The position numbers and the translations under genes are program-made. 64,000 nt of DNA from Wuchereria bancrofti. Taxonomy: Eukaryota > Nematoda > Chromadorea > Rhabditida > Onchocercidae. Where the stretch lies: contig SSBO01000002.1 of assembly GCA_005281725.1 (NCBI GenBank), forward strand, positions 1,986,822 to 2,050,821, written 5' to 3'. This document shows, piece after piece, positions 38,333 through 51,336 of this stretch (its first letter is position 1; each line of letters begins with the position of its first letter). The notes beneath the pieces were generated by a model. That model ran no database searches and had not been told where the DNA came from. It worked only from the letters and a program-made list of their open reading frames with translations.

Positions 38333-41300
38333 TTAAAGTTCGTCCTTACTCTTAGCTTCTTCCTTATTCATATCTTTTAACTGTTTTTTTTCATCATTGG
38401 TTTTTTCCTTCTTCCTTTCTTTCTCATCCTTTTTCATACTATTTTCTTCGTTCTTTTCCAAATTCGTCGCAATAAACTCGGAGAAATTATTTGCTGTGCG
38501 TTCATCATCCGTATGATAAATGGGCTAAAAGAGGGAGAGAGAAGGAAGAAAAAAAGAAAAAAGTGAAAAGTTGATGTAATGGTTGAACTTTTCAATTATT
38601 TTTTTGAAAAATTTTTTCTTAATTGAAATATTCACGAGTTTCTACAACTCTTATTATTACTATCAAATTATATTTCTATTTTCATTGTATCATGCTATGT
38701 ATCGGTACAAATTGTAGAAAATAAAAAGAAAAGTATTAGTAAAAGGAACAAACTTTTTTTGATCCTTTGATAAATAACGCTATAGTAGGTACGTCAAGTA
38801 TCGGTAATCCGAATACTTCATTATTCACTGAATTCATTTTAGCAATTACTAGGTTTTTCTTATTTTTGTAAAGTTCACCAAGTTTCTCTATTTCTGGCAT
38901 TGTTTTCTGGCATGCTTCACACCATGGTGCATCTATAATAATCGTAATAATTGAATTTTTTAATGAATTTCGAAAAAGAAAAGAAAAACTCATTTTAAAT
39001 CTAATTCCTTCAAATTAGTCACTTTTTGAACTCATTAAATTCATTGAAGTAAGTCATATCGTAGATATCATTGATAGGAATGAACGATTTAGTGAAGCAT
39101 ATTGCATTTGTACATTGGACTCGCAGTAGATGTTGTCACATGTCATTTAGTAGTAGTAGTGGTAGCAAAAATAAACAATTGATTTTTGAAATTGTTGTTA
39201 TGGCTAACTTGGAAAGTGAAGGTAATTCATTCATTCTAAGATAGAAACAATTCTATAGCTTATTATACTATATGCTAATTTATTTTTATCATTGAATTTC
39301 TTCTTTTTTAAAAAAAAAATATAAGGAATATGAAATATTTCAACGTTTTAAACAGAGCTTCTTTTTTTTTGTAACTATAAAGTATTAAATGTTTTTGTTA
39401 GAAATTTATGTTATCATTTGTTACAGAATACATTATTGGTTGTTTGAAAACCAACCTTAATCATTATAATGTATAGTGTATATATTGAAATATAAAAATT
39501 GATCCAGCATTTCTGGAATTTTTCTTATGTTTTTACTAAGCGATGTTGAAAGTTGTAATGATTTTTTTTTTCTTTTTTTTTTTTTTTTTTTTTTGCGAGA
39601 AAACAAGTTTTAAATTAGTTTTTCTAAATTAATTTTTCTGCTTTGCCTTCTCTTCCAATGTTTTCTTATGTATTGTTCACAAATCATTTATTTTTTTTTT
39701 CACTCTTCCTCTCTCTTGCTCTCTCCCTGCCTCTATAAATGTTGTTTTTATTAATTTAGAAATATCAAGTAATGGAAATGAAGAAAACTTACAGAAGAAT
39801 ATGAAGGTTGTTTTCTTTGGGTCAAATACTTGCTTTTCGAAATTTTTTCCTACTAATTCAATCACAGGTTTCGTATTCCAATCGTCAGGAATTTCTTCAC
39901 TTTTCAAGAAAGGTATTGCTTTACCATCCAAACATGATTGCACGAATGAGATTATTTCTGCTTTTGTTATCTTCAAATTTACTGATTTCAATGAAAATGC
40001 CATTAAATTCTTTTCTTTTTTTTTTCCTAGAAAAATTGTACCTTCTAGATGTATGGGAAGTGCGAAATGCTTCAAAATGAAATATCAGTTAATTTTGTCT
40101 GTGTTGTATTACTTTTCACTTTTTGTTAATAATGTGGTCTGTTATTTTTTCACAGACTTTGTAAAACGATTGCATTGATGAAACTTACTGAGAAATGGAA
40201 TTTTGAATTCTTCATCTAGAAAGTTCATAAATTTGTAATTTAGAGAATAAATACTATCTTTTGAGTGAAATGCTTACTTCTTTCATTTCTGCTTTATACT
40301 TTTTGAAGTGCTTTTTAAGACCAACAAATAATACACCAGGCACATCTTCTGCTATTAAACCGAGAAATTCGATTATTTGCCAATTTTCTTCTATATCCGA
40401 ATTGATATATACAAATTGCACCTAAATATCTGTTGAATAATTTGTCCAGATTTAGGTTTCCTGATAATATATATATATATATAGGTATATAACATTTTTC
40501 ATTCCTCTAATTAGAAACGATTTGGAATTGAAATATTCACTCCTAGTTATTTGTGTAAATACTACGAAATCATACTTTTTTTGAAACAGCAAGAAATTTA
40601 ATTGAAGTTGAAGAATCACCATGGATAATTTTAGAAGATAGATAAACTTAAAAATATACTCTTAATTTTATCTCATACTTTTTCAATATTGGATATTTAT
40701 CATAGAAATCTCTATATAGGATTACTTTTGTATATTCTATAATGTTGCTTAAATGTAAAAATGATTAAACCTTGTCTTCGAATTTCTCTGCAGCTTTTTT
40801 GAATTCATCCAGATAATCATCATAATCGTCGGATTCTTTTGATTCGATTAATATTGCAAATTCTGTATTCTTATTACCATCAAAAATGGACGATCCCGTT
40901 TCTTTCACAAATTCAGTAACCAAATTTTTTTTCTGTAGTATAATCAATATTGAACAGTTATGCATTTTATCAGTGAGAATATCAAATATTGTTTGAAAAT
41001 TAGTCCATCTTCTTGTGATGATGTAATTTATTACACGCCAAATACAGTCATATTTAACCTCTTTTTTTTTTTTTTTGTTTTTCTTCGCCCTCTCTTTTCC
41101 TACTTTTATCGATAAAGGTTGACTTTCTTTGTTAAACTATTTATCCTAATTTATCCTTTTTCTTCTCCTCTTTTCTCATCTCTTTCCAACACTTCCTTGT
41201 TTATACTATCATTGATTTAAACCATTTTTTTTTTTTTTAGTTAATAATATATCTTAATATAGATATCATTACTAATATTCTAACCTTTGTTTCAGCTATT

Positions 41301-41353
41301 GTTCCAAGCAAAGAAAGAAGTAGAAATGAATAAATATGAATTTCTCGCCACAT
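38333..41353 (-). CDS. Short PDI-like protein: signal peptide, b' and a' thioredoxin domains, KDEL
   Basis: A protein of the endoplasmic reticulum lumen, expected to form or shuffle disulfides or bind unfolded chains. Six exons in transcript order: 41353-41285, 40932-40771, 40421-40278, 39970-39793, 38932-38754, 38524-38333; 308 codons with stop, phases matched. Residues 1-23 are a signal peptide (hydrophobic YSFLLLSLLG). Residues 24-125 align with PDI b' (FDGNKNTEFAILIES, VQFVYINSD). Residues 145-245 are a' (PVIELVGKNFEKQVFD, then FFYAPWCEACQKTMPEIEKL). The active site is C189-E-A-C192 in place of CGHC. A Lys/Glu-rich tail ends SKDEL. Classical PDI has a-b-b'-a', about 500 aa; here a and b are absent, and I see no exon for them in the 350-bp first intron. 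The exon at 39970 uses an AAG acceptor, chosen because it gives the family's exact spacing. Thioredoxin fold and ER location are secure, the enzymatic role is inference. Confidence 0.88.
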
Positions 41354-42715
41354 TTCGTCTTTCCGTAAAGAGTAGAGAGATAATGATTGTAGTAGATGAT
41401 GATGCTGATGACACTTTCGACGACACTTTGATCCAAGTAATCGAAAAGTGTAACATGCGTTTCTTACCATTTTTCTCTTCGTTTCACATTCTCATCATTT
41501 TCTCCATTTCTTATCTTCCAGTTTTATAACCTGTTTTACAACGGATGAATGAGCACCTTTTTTTTTTTTTTTTTTCTTTTTTGCATGTGAATAAAATTAG
41601 TAATCATTAAAATTTTACTGAATAATTATGTATGAATATTTTTATATGAATAACTTTATGATATATTGATTTATTAAGCAAAGTAGGAAATATAATGATA
41701 TTATAATTAATAGTAGTTTAAATATCATATAGTAGTAATTTATAAATCATATAATCATATCTGCATTTTATCTTTCGAATTATTCACTATTGAAAAAGTA
41801 TATATACTTGGGGAGTAATAGAATGTATGATTTTTTTTTTTTTCCATTTTTCAGGAAGAAATAGGATGATTTAACTTAATCTAACTTAGACATTATTAAA
41901 TAATTTATTAAAAAATATAAATGAAAAAAAGAAAAGCTTATAATATATATTCCCCTACATTAATAATTATTATTAGTTTTGTTTATTTGTTCTGAATGAC
42001 AAATATTGCATCTATATGATTTATATTAAAAAAAATTTTTTTTTTTTTTTTGCTGTTATTTTGAATATAAAATAGGATGCATTCATTGAATCAGACAGTT
42101 ATGCAGCAAACATAATAACATTGTTGTATTTTTGTGATACGAACAAACACTCAAAACTCTGAACGAAAAACAATCGATGATGAAAAGTGTTCAATTCATT
42201 TTCACAATGATTACACTCTTTCATTCTTCATCTAGTGCTTCTTGAAAATATTTCATCTTTTTCTTTACCATCCCTAATCAATTTAATTCTTTTTTCATTG
42301 GTTGTCATCAAAATATTTTCACATCATAAAATGAGGAATTTTTGGAACATCAATTAACAATTAAAAATTAGCTCAATAAGTTTTTCTCTTTTTTTTTTTT
42401 TATGGTGAAAAGAAAAACGAAAAATTGTTGAAAGAAAAATTCTTTCCTTACAACTTGGTATATTCATAGCATTATTTTATCATAGAATGAAAATTAATAT
42501 GTATTAAGAATTTTTTGAAAGAGATTAAGAATTTTTTTTTTTTTGCTGTGCGAAAAATGTTTTTCTATATGACTACAAATAGTTTGTTTTTGATGTATAA
42601 CCATGATTGTTTATTAATCTGATGTCATTTTGCGCCGCAATATCTAGAAGTATTGCCGTGTATTCATTAATTTCATTCATTTTAGGAGTTTGATTTATTC
42701 AAATACTAAAAAACG
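41354..42715. other. Divergent spacer between the PDI-like gene and the HTH-like gene
   Basis: About 1.36 kb between two start codons on opposite strands, so it should hold both promoters. AT-rich with several long T runs (for example 41558, 42035, 42393 and 42531). An open frame on the plus strand over the PDI-like first exon (41287-41529) is its antisense shadow. No gene and no recognisable promoter element seen. Confidence 0.5.
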
Positions 42716-44970
42716 ATGATTACAGTGAACAGTCTTGAAAGTAAGTATTCTAACGTATCTGTTTGATTGTTATATCAAGAAAGAGATTTAATGAATTTCT
42801 TTTCTCGCTTCTTATATATCTCAGAAAACTTCCCACTTTTTCTCTCAAGCTCTTCATTTTGTAAAATGGGATAGTTTGATTTGATATTGCTTATATTCTT
42901 GATGTGGTTTTTTTTTTCTTGATTCTTTTAATTTTTTTTTTTTGTTTCTTATGAGTATTTTTATTTTAGGATTTATTTGTGTTTATAGTTTCTGTGTTTA
43001 TAGTTCTTATAGTTTGTTTATAGTTATGCAAATGTTTCATACTCTTTTTTGATCTTTTTCAGAAAATCGAAAGTTAGGTGAAAGTGTGCGTTGCTTACGT
43101 GAACAAGGACTAACTTTTTCGCAAATTTCTCAAGAACTAAAGGTCTTTTTAATTATAAATTAACTCGATATAGTTATTTATGTAAAGAGCAGAAGATTAT
43201 AAGAACACTTAGAGATGATTCCTTGACATCGTGAGGTCAATTTGCAACCAATTTTTGCTTTAGAGAATTGAGATTAGGAACAAAGTAAAGAAGTGAATAA
43301 CAGTAAAGTACTATTTTTGTGTTTTTTTTTTTCTTTTTCATTTGAACTTTATTTAATGGAATATATAAAATTCTCTGGTATCAGTTCAAGTCTAAAATTT
43401 GACTTACGTTTTTATTTTCCTTATTTCTTTAACTTTGGCGGATTTCAACCTGAGAACTTTATTTTTAGCATGCTAATGTTCGCATCCGTTAATATAGTAG
43501 GTATTTTTTAGAAACTTTGGAATAAACTTGAGTAGTTAGTTATGTAATTCGAACAACTGTATAGATAGTGAGCCAAGAGGCTTTATTTGTATAAACCTAT
43601 TGTTACATTATTAAATAATATTTGCATATTTCAGCAACCGTTATCGACCTGTTACTCAGCGATGAGATCGCTAAAATTATCAAAAGACTATACAGAAACT
43701 TTGAAGATGGTTGTGAAGAAAAAGAAACGGGATTATACTGGATCTTTGCAGTCTGTAAGTATTCATAAGTAATTTCTAATAATTTCATGTCTTTATACTT
43801 TCCCATTCTTTATCAATTTTAAGATTTTTAATCAAGCGTAATTAAAGTTTTTACACATGTAGAAAGATTGAAGATCCTTATTTTAGAAGACTATGAAATC
43901 GTTGCTTGATGAATTAATTAGCAAATGAGCCAAATATTTACAATAATAAATGAATAATGCTAAAATATGGTCTTAAAATGGACATTATAGGGTGGTAGTT
44001 GTTGTTCAAGTTCAGAATCAGATCAGTTGGTTGATGAATCTCCTTCTGTTCAAACTTCATCATCCTTTACTCTTTCATCACCTACTTATGCAACCTACGG
44101 TTTAACATCCACTACAAACCAACTTTTGCATGCAGTGAATAAATCAATCGAAGCAGCTCCTTGGCATCAGCAACTTCGTTGCAATATGGTATCGAAAAGC
44201 TGCATTATTTTGTGATTTTCTTTATGTTACTATAGAAATATTAGAATTAATGAAATTTAGAAATTGTCATTAATTTTAGAAAAATGAAGGTGAAGGCGAA
44301 GAACGTCGTATAACAACTGATCAATCATCAACGACATTTCCAGTTGCTACTGCTTCTTTCACTGATACGGAAACTATTTCATCTTTTGTACCATATCGAG
44401 AAATAAATCCAGAAAGTACTTGTTTTCTGGAAGAAGCTAAACGTATTGCTTCAGCAACACCATTTAAGGTGAATTGTAGCAGAATCAATTCAATTTTCAA
44501 AATAAAATAAGTAGCGATAAATGATATTTTGATGATCTTTGTATTGTAAGCTTAATTTAGTTTTAATGTTAAGCATTTCATTTTCCTAATTTATTTATAA
44601 ATCTTTTTCGTAGAAGTGTAAATTGCACCATGTATTATCGGACAATACTAGTTTTCTAGTCAATCTAGAACTGATAATTCCTTTTTTTGATTTCATTGAA
44701 GTTCTTTCAGATCCTCTCCCTGATATAATTTTTTTTTTCTCTCACTCTCTCTTAAACTGCATGCAATTTTAGGGTAACGATAGCGTGAAAGTAACTGTTT
44801 TGGAGGAGAATGCTGAAAATGCCATAACTCAAAAATTAACATGGGCTTTGGAACAATTGGAAAATTCAAAGAAACCTGATGAAATTGTGCAGTTGATGAA
44901 TGTGGTCGCTAGTGCTTTAAACATATTGAACAGTTTGAAAGTCAAAGATAATACTACGCCCCAAATTTAA
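42716..44970 (+). CDS. Uncharacterised protein with helix-turn-helix-like N-terminus
   Basis: I do not recognise the family. Six exons, 42716-42740, 43063-43142, 43635-43754, 43991-44188, 44280-44468 and 44773-44970, make 269 aa with all phases matched and canonical splice sites; five of the six exons start in phase 0. Residues about 12-48 (GESVRCLREQGLTFSQISQE then PLSTCYSAMRSLK) have the spacing of a homeodomain-like helix-turn-helix, as in Tc1/Psq-type or paired DNA-binding domains: helix, Gly turn, SQISQEL helix, then STxxxAM recognition helix. A basic patch KKKKRDY follows at about 66-72. Residues 76-200 are rich in Ser and Thr and probably disordered. Residues 205-269 are predicted mostly helical (ITQKLTWALEQLENSKK, VASALNILNSLK) and could pair or bind a partner. 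A nuclear DNA-binding role is a guess. Exon 1 is very short but supplies the only in-frame ATG. Confidence 0.8.
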
Positions 44971-46015
44971 AGGCATGTTTTGATACCTCATGCTAATTGT
45001 AATTGATGTATTGAAAATAACGAACTGATTATATCTGATGCTTGAAATTATATTTCTCTCTTTTCATTTTCTAGCTTAAAATCTATAATTGAAAAATAAA
45101 TTGTCACAGGATCAAGATGATAACACATATAGAAGTGAAAAATTGTTATTGAGTATTATTATTATAACAGCGGAAATCTAATTGTAAAATTTTGCTGAAC
45201 TTTTGAAAATAGCTGTATAAAAAAAAATTAGAAACTTGTAAATTAATTTAAATGCAATCTACGAAATGTTCGTTGGTTGATTACTTACCAAAAAAAAAAA
45301 GAAAAGAAAAGAAAAAACATTTTGTGGAAACATATCTGAATAAAATAGAATTCTGTTTTGGGATAGTTAAAACTACATTCTTTAATAGGGTTGTCACTTT
45401 TTAGTTGCTACCCATCATTTGAATTGTAATAGCTCTTTAGGGACGACATCTTATGTAAAATGATGTTTTCTTGTAGATATCACTTGACAGTTGCAATTCT
45501 ACCAAAATATGAACAGGTGATAGATTCATAAAATTTTAGTGATTTAAACGTCTAAATGTCTCAATGTTATCATTCCTTCTTCCAACTTAATCTCTTGGGT
45601 ATCATTTTGAAACAAATGGAAGAAACCCATACATTTTCTTAAATTACGATAAATCCCGTATGATGGTAAATTATCTTGATACATTCTCTCAAATGATTTT
45701 TCTTGATAAAAAGTTTGACATTAAAATATAGCACAAATGTTTTCTATTTTATAATCAATTTTTATTATTCGTCATTTTCCCTATCAAATTACGGCATATA
45801 TTATTTGCTTCAATGCTATTGAAAATTTAGAAATCAAGATGATACTCATATCATTAAATGATTAGAAATGAAGATTATAGTTATATTTAGAATTTTGTAT
45901 CTTTGCATTACTTCTTTTTATTATTATTACCACTATTTATTTATATAAATTCTAGACATATCATTTTATATAATAAGATTTTCACATTGTGCTATATTAA
46001 GTTAATTAAAATTGT

Positions 46016-46045
46016 CCATGGAGATGAATTTCATCATCTCCATGG
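46016..46045. other. Perfect 12-bp inverted repeat with 6-nt loop
   Basis: CCATGGAGATGA and TCATCTCCATGG face each other around the loop ATTTCA. Pairing can extend outward by several A-T pairs with one mismatch. The stem has much higher GC than its surroundings. It is too short for a typical microRNA precursor as seen, and no function is known. Confidence 0.8.
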
Positions 46046-47726
46046 AAAATCTATTTCCTTTTGGCGGTTTCTTTCTATTCTTTTGACAAAATTTAAATAA
46101 TGGTTTCATTTGTTAAAACCAATAAGAATTTCAGCTAATTTTTCTTTTTTTTTTTCTTTTCTTTTTCTTGTAATCAAACTCGAGAGAGAATATTGTCCAT
46201 AGAGATTTTGCATAAATTTATGTAAAATATTGACAAATTGACATGGTTGTTTTTCATATGCATATCATTTCTCACTTCATTTCCTAGTGTTACTATTATC
46301 ATACAAATTTCATTTCAAGCAGCTTTTTCTTTTTCACATTTTGTAAATCTTTAAAATTATCTTCTATCTAAAGGTTCGTAATCAATTCATATTTTATAAA
46401 ATCAATGAAATTTATTTCTTGTTTTAAATACATGTTTATTCCTGAAAAAAATTTTTTTTTCACCATTTATTATCATTTTTGTTGACAACATGTATTCTTG
46501 TTACTTTAACGCAATTCTCATCTTGGCATGTATTTTGTAACAATTGCAATTTTTATCAATTAATTACTTTTGGTGAGTTTTTCATTTACATCTTGAAATG
46601 CTATCATCGCTGACAATTTTACTTTCAAATCTCATAATAATCAAGGAATAGTGATAATTTTCAAATTTACTAGATATATCTTGCTCATTTTTCTCAATAT
46701 TTTTTTGAAGTATAAACTAACATCAATTTCAAAGACAAAAACTCACTCCTTTAACTTTTCCGCAATATCTCCATTTCTCTAAAATATATTTTCAATGTTT
46801 TAAGTAAGTTTCATTCAGCGCAATTTTTACATCGATACACGTATCTTAATATTTTAGTATCTATGTTTGTTCACAATTTCTTGCCTTCAGCATTCTCTCA
46901 TTGCTAGAAGAGTTTAGACTGTCACTCTATGTACTACTAATTTGTCAGATTGTAATCTGTAGTATCATCCAGTTATCAACTTAGTAACACACGGTTAAGA
47001 ACGCTTATCATATTATCACTTATTTGGTTGTGAAATACATAATGTTTTACACTTTTGAATATTTTTAGGACAATTCTTCTGATTATCATAGTATCAAACA
47101 TAACAATTTATAGATAATAAATATCGTTTGATATATGACGAAACTATGCGACATTTATGACCAGATATTCAGAAGAGATCAGTAACATAAGCTATCTGTT
47201 CAATTCATCATTTTGGTTAGTATGCTGCTAAAATATAGATTAAATGGTCTCATTTATTTCAAGCCATTAATAATCGAAGCATTTCATTTTAGACTTATTT
47301 GAAAGGAAGTTATTCGTAATTTCTTTGTCCACCTTATCATCATCAGCGAATTTCTCTATCATCTGGGATGAATTTTGAATCTTCTACAAAAAAAAATTTT
47401 TTTTTTTCTAAGGCACGTTTTGACGTCATATGTCAATAGCTTCAAGCAACTAAAGTTATATATTTCAACTATTCTTTCACAAATTCATGTATAGTATATA
47501 TATACCGAGGATATTTCTTCCTATGTTAAAGAAATACGGAAATGTTTGAAAAAAAAATGCAATTATTTTCATTGTTTCAAAATTTAAATTAAAATATTAT
47601 ATCATTCATGGTCAAAATGCTATTATGTTTCTAAAAAATCGTTTGTTTCGTACAATATTTAACATATCATACATACATTTAGTTGATAACGTGTTTTTAA
47701 TTTCGTTACAAAGAATCTTATATGAC

Positions 47727-47788
47727 AAATATCATTTGTATGTCTGTTTAACCTTTTAAATATCATTTGTATGTCTGTTTAACCTTTT
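47727..47788. repeat. 31-bp direct tandem duplication
   Basis: Two identical copies of the unit containing ATATCATTTGTATGTCTG, 31 bp apart, in the intergenic region before UBE2G1. Confidence 0.9.
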
Positions 47789-49366
47789 AAACTTCTAATA
47801 AAAGCTACTTGCAACTAGACAATTCTTATGTTATTTTTTTATCAGGATTAATAAAAAAAAAAAAAAGAGAAAGAAATGATTTAAAAATGGAACAATCACT
47901 GTATTTTTATACAATATGATTGATCATTTATGATGTTTGAATGGAGTATATAGCTATCATCGAATTTTCATTAATAGTAGTAATTAATATATACCTATTA
48001 AAACGATGATTATCACTAAAGAAATACAGTCAAGATTAGATCAATTCTGTGATATGATTCTCAACTTTAGTACTACATTAATGTAAGCTGAGCAAAAAAA
48101 AAAAACCTCTCACATCGAAGTCACTGATCTTTTTCTGATCACATCTTTTGCATCTTATATTTAAAGCTGAATTAAAATTACATTTTATCAATACTAAATC
48201 ACAATTATAATATTGTAAACAAAATTGTTAACAATCATTTGAATAGCACAAAAAAAAAAAAGAACTAAACCATTCATTCATTGTGTTGTACAAATTTATT
48301 TGTATTTATCAGTTACAATGATCATATCACCTATCAGTTACACCGCTACCAATTGATCAATATTTGCGGTATTAACAATTTTAAGTGTGCATTTACGATC
48401 TCTGAATGAGTAGGAGGGAAAGAGAGAAAGAATGAAAAAAAAAAAAAAGAAGGAAAGAAAAGGAAAGAGAAGTAGAAGAGAGAGAAAGAGAAAGAGAGAT
48501 CAAGAAAATCCGAAAACTCCCAGTAAATGAACAAATAAATAACAGACATAAACTGTCCTTCACAATATGTCATTTCAACATCCATAGACTGCGCAATACG
48601 CTACACTGACATCAATTGTCGACCATGCAAATGCCAGTATGTTATGTTGATAGAAGTGATGAACCGTGAAAATTTAGAAGTGTACAATTCTATAATAAAA
48701 GCTTGGAGTTTTAGAGCAGTGTTTCTATGAGTATATTTGTTTTATTTTGATGAAATTTGTATGTAATCTTTTTTATGTTAATTAAAGAAAAGAGAAAAAA
48801 AATTGAATTAAATTTTCATCTTTAGTTTATTGCAAATTGTTCTGTATATTTATTTCATAATTTTTTTTTTTTTACCATTTAAAAAAATGATCATCAAATT
48901 TTTCTTTCTGTATTGTTTTTGCTTATTTTTCGGAAGGATTTTAATGAAGAATAAAAGAAATGACAGTAGTAGGGTAAAACATTCTTTGTTTACTGAGTTG
49001 ATCTTTGATTTAACATAGAAACTTTAAATCTTACCTAATAATAAGTACCGTAAGTTTTATTTCAAATATGTCAAATTCCATAGGTTATTTATTCGATAAT
49101 GAGCTGATGATCTATGCAATATGCACGGTCATATCGCAAGAAGCAGAACAAATAAGTTTATCAAAGTATATCATTTAGTGATTATTTAATTATTAATTAC
49201 GCAATGCTGCATCACTTTTCACATATGTACTTCGTTCAACATAGCTATCGATTTTTTCTTTTCGTTAATTTTGTAATGACCGGAATTAGTTGTTTGCATT
49301 TTCGGTGAAGAAGGAAAGGGTTGTTATTATATTGGCGGTGTAGTGGGCTTATTTTAGTGGAGGAGT

Positions 49367-51336
49367 ATGGGTGAACTACAGTCAGCGCTTCTTCTCAGAA
49401 AACAACTCGCAGGTAGGAATTTTCTTGGACATTCTAGTCCTGAATTAGTTACATTTGCCATTCATTTGTGATAACTCAAATTCATACCTGAACGTGTATT
49501 TGTAATATTCGCTATGAATTATTGATATAGGAAAGTTACAAAAATCAATCAGAAGTTAGGTTTAGTGTAGCAGGCTCTCGGCTAAGTCCTTTTTTTTGAA
49601 AATATTTGCTATTGATTAATTTTTGTTCACCTAGATAAGTTAAAGTGGAAATGAAAAAGAGAAGTGATAGGAAAAATGGAATATCAGTGGAAATTAGTTT
49701 CACCACTTCCAGATACCGAAACACATGCTAGAGTTTCTAGAACTTCCAAAATACATGGTCGTCAAAGATGTAATTATTTGTCTTACAGAATTGAAACGAG
49801 TTCCTGTTGATGGATTTTCAGCAGGTCTTCAAGGTGATGACATCTACAAATGGGAAGTGCTTGTTATTGGGCCGCCTGACACGCTGTAGTTAGTTTATTT
49901 AAATAGTTTATGTTGACTTATACCAAAAGAAGTACTTTACCTCCAAGATACTGTCGTCGAAAGGTGTTGGATAAGATTCATCGAAAAGTTTTCGCAGTTG
50001 ACCTTTTGGACCCATTATGACACGACATCATGTCATGGAGGTTGCGTAAAAGTTGGAATATATTGTAAAGCGCAGCTTTTCTTGCTTGGAAACAGCGACA
50101 CAAATTAAAAATACTGGTTATTTTAGCGAAGGAGGATTCTTCAAAGCGCTTCTGGAATTTCCCAAGGAATATCCATTGTTGCCGCCAAAGATGAAGTTCA
50201 TTTCGGAAATTTGGCATCCGAATAGTATGTGTATTTCGTCTTTATCACTGAAAATAATTTGTGTTCAAATAAAGAAGGGATAATTAAATCCTATTTAATA
50301 TCAGAAATCCCCTCCCTATATTACATTCTTTCCATGAAATATGGTTTGATCACTCTGATTATGTAGTGTTGAAACAGGGTAGGAAATAACTCTCGAAGCT
50401 TCAGCTTAATGATGAAAAAGTTTGTCATGATTACAAGACTTGGATAAAACACAGAATGCTTAACTAGCGGTGGCTTATACGGTGTTATCATGAACCTCTT
50501 TATAAAATTAATACTTGATTAGTGCTTGTTATGTGTTACTTCCAGCAAGAGATACACATTTAGTAAATCTCGGGATCGCCATTTTCTTGATATGCTGAAA
50601 TAATTTTATGCTGAGTTCCGTCAGTCTTTGATATTCCGGTCTTTAATTTTTTTTCATGCATTGGAGATTCTTTGGTTCATTATTTTTTGCTTTAGTTGAC
50701 AAGGAAGGCAATGTTTGTATATCGATATTGCACGAACCAGGAGATGATCGATGGGGTTACGAGAAGCCAGAAGAAAGGTGGTTACCTGTGCATACCGTAG
50801 AAACAATTCTTCTTTCTGTTATATCGATGCTTGCAGATCCAAATCACGATTCACCTGCAAATGTTGATGCCGCGGTAAGATTTATTGATTTTTATTATAA
50901 CTGTTAGTAATTACAAATGAATACGTATTTCGAACTGTGAAGATTTGTTCGTATAGAGATGTCGAAGTTTTCTGTTGCAATTTGAGAATGACAAAAATTG
51001 ATTGACTAGTGAGAGAACAGCATCACATGCGTTTCTTAATTTTTAAACAAGCCTAGAAAACATACTGCAATGTGTTAGTGAGATAAAAAGTAATCAGCCC
51101 AATCATTAGATAAAATAGCTTAGTGTTGGCATTGTGGGTCCTATTTTGAATAGTCCATTCATGGTCAAACTGCTATTATGTTTCTTCTAAACTTTAAGTT
51201 CGACAAAATTCATTTTTTTCACCTGCATGAACTAGAAATTTACATTTGCTTCTAGAAGATGCAACGCGAGAATTTTGCTGAATTCAAAAAACGTGTAGCA
51301 GCCTGCGTTCGAAAGAGTCAAGAAGAGGGTTGTTAA
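49367..51336 (+). CDS. UBE2G1: Ubiquitin-conjugating enzyme E2 G1
   Basis: An E2 enzyme that takes ubiquitin from E1 and passes it on with an E3; UBE2G-type E2s build Lys48 chains. It corresponds to C. elegans ubc-7. Five exons, 49367-49412, 49789-49888, 50127-50224, 50696-50874 and 51256-51336, encode 167 aa with phases matched; human UBE2G1 has 170. The N-terminus reads [19 protein letters not shown]. The UBC fold motifs are in order: [35 protein letters not shown], the active Cys in [11 protein letters not shown] (Cys89), then the acidic loop insertion typical of UBE2G/CDC34 ([22 protein letters not shown]) and [17 protein letters not shown]. The C-terminal helix [20 protein letters not shown] is two residues shorter than in vertebrates. 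Its 3' end converges on the nuclear receptor gene about 750 bp away. Identification is very secure. Confidence 0.97.

Larger units (their letters stand above)
44971..49366. other. 4.4-kb intergenic region
   Basis: Lies between the HTH-like gene and UBE2G1, both on the plus strand. It is AT-rich. I found no spliceable coding exons; ORFs at 45903, 48346 and 48830 are hydrophobic low-complexity translations. It contains a strong hairpin (46016-46045) and a 31-bp duplication (47727-47788). The distance argues against an operon with UBE2G1. Confidence 0.55.

Noticed and set aside
39971..40075. Upstream extension of the PDI-like exon through an A run, suggesting a frameshift
   Set aside because: Starting the exon at the AAG acceptor before 39970 gives correct phase and the exact length of the family alignment, so no frameshift is needed.
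39801..40178. Plus-strand open frame of 125 codons over the PDI-like gene
   Set aside because: Antisense to the exon that encodes ELVGKNFEKQVFD; the minus-strand reading has clear family similarity.
42716..51336. Nematode operon joining the HTH-like gene and UBE2G1
   Set aside because: Same strand, but 4.4 kb apart; operon spacing is normally a few hundred bases or less.
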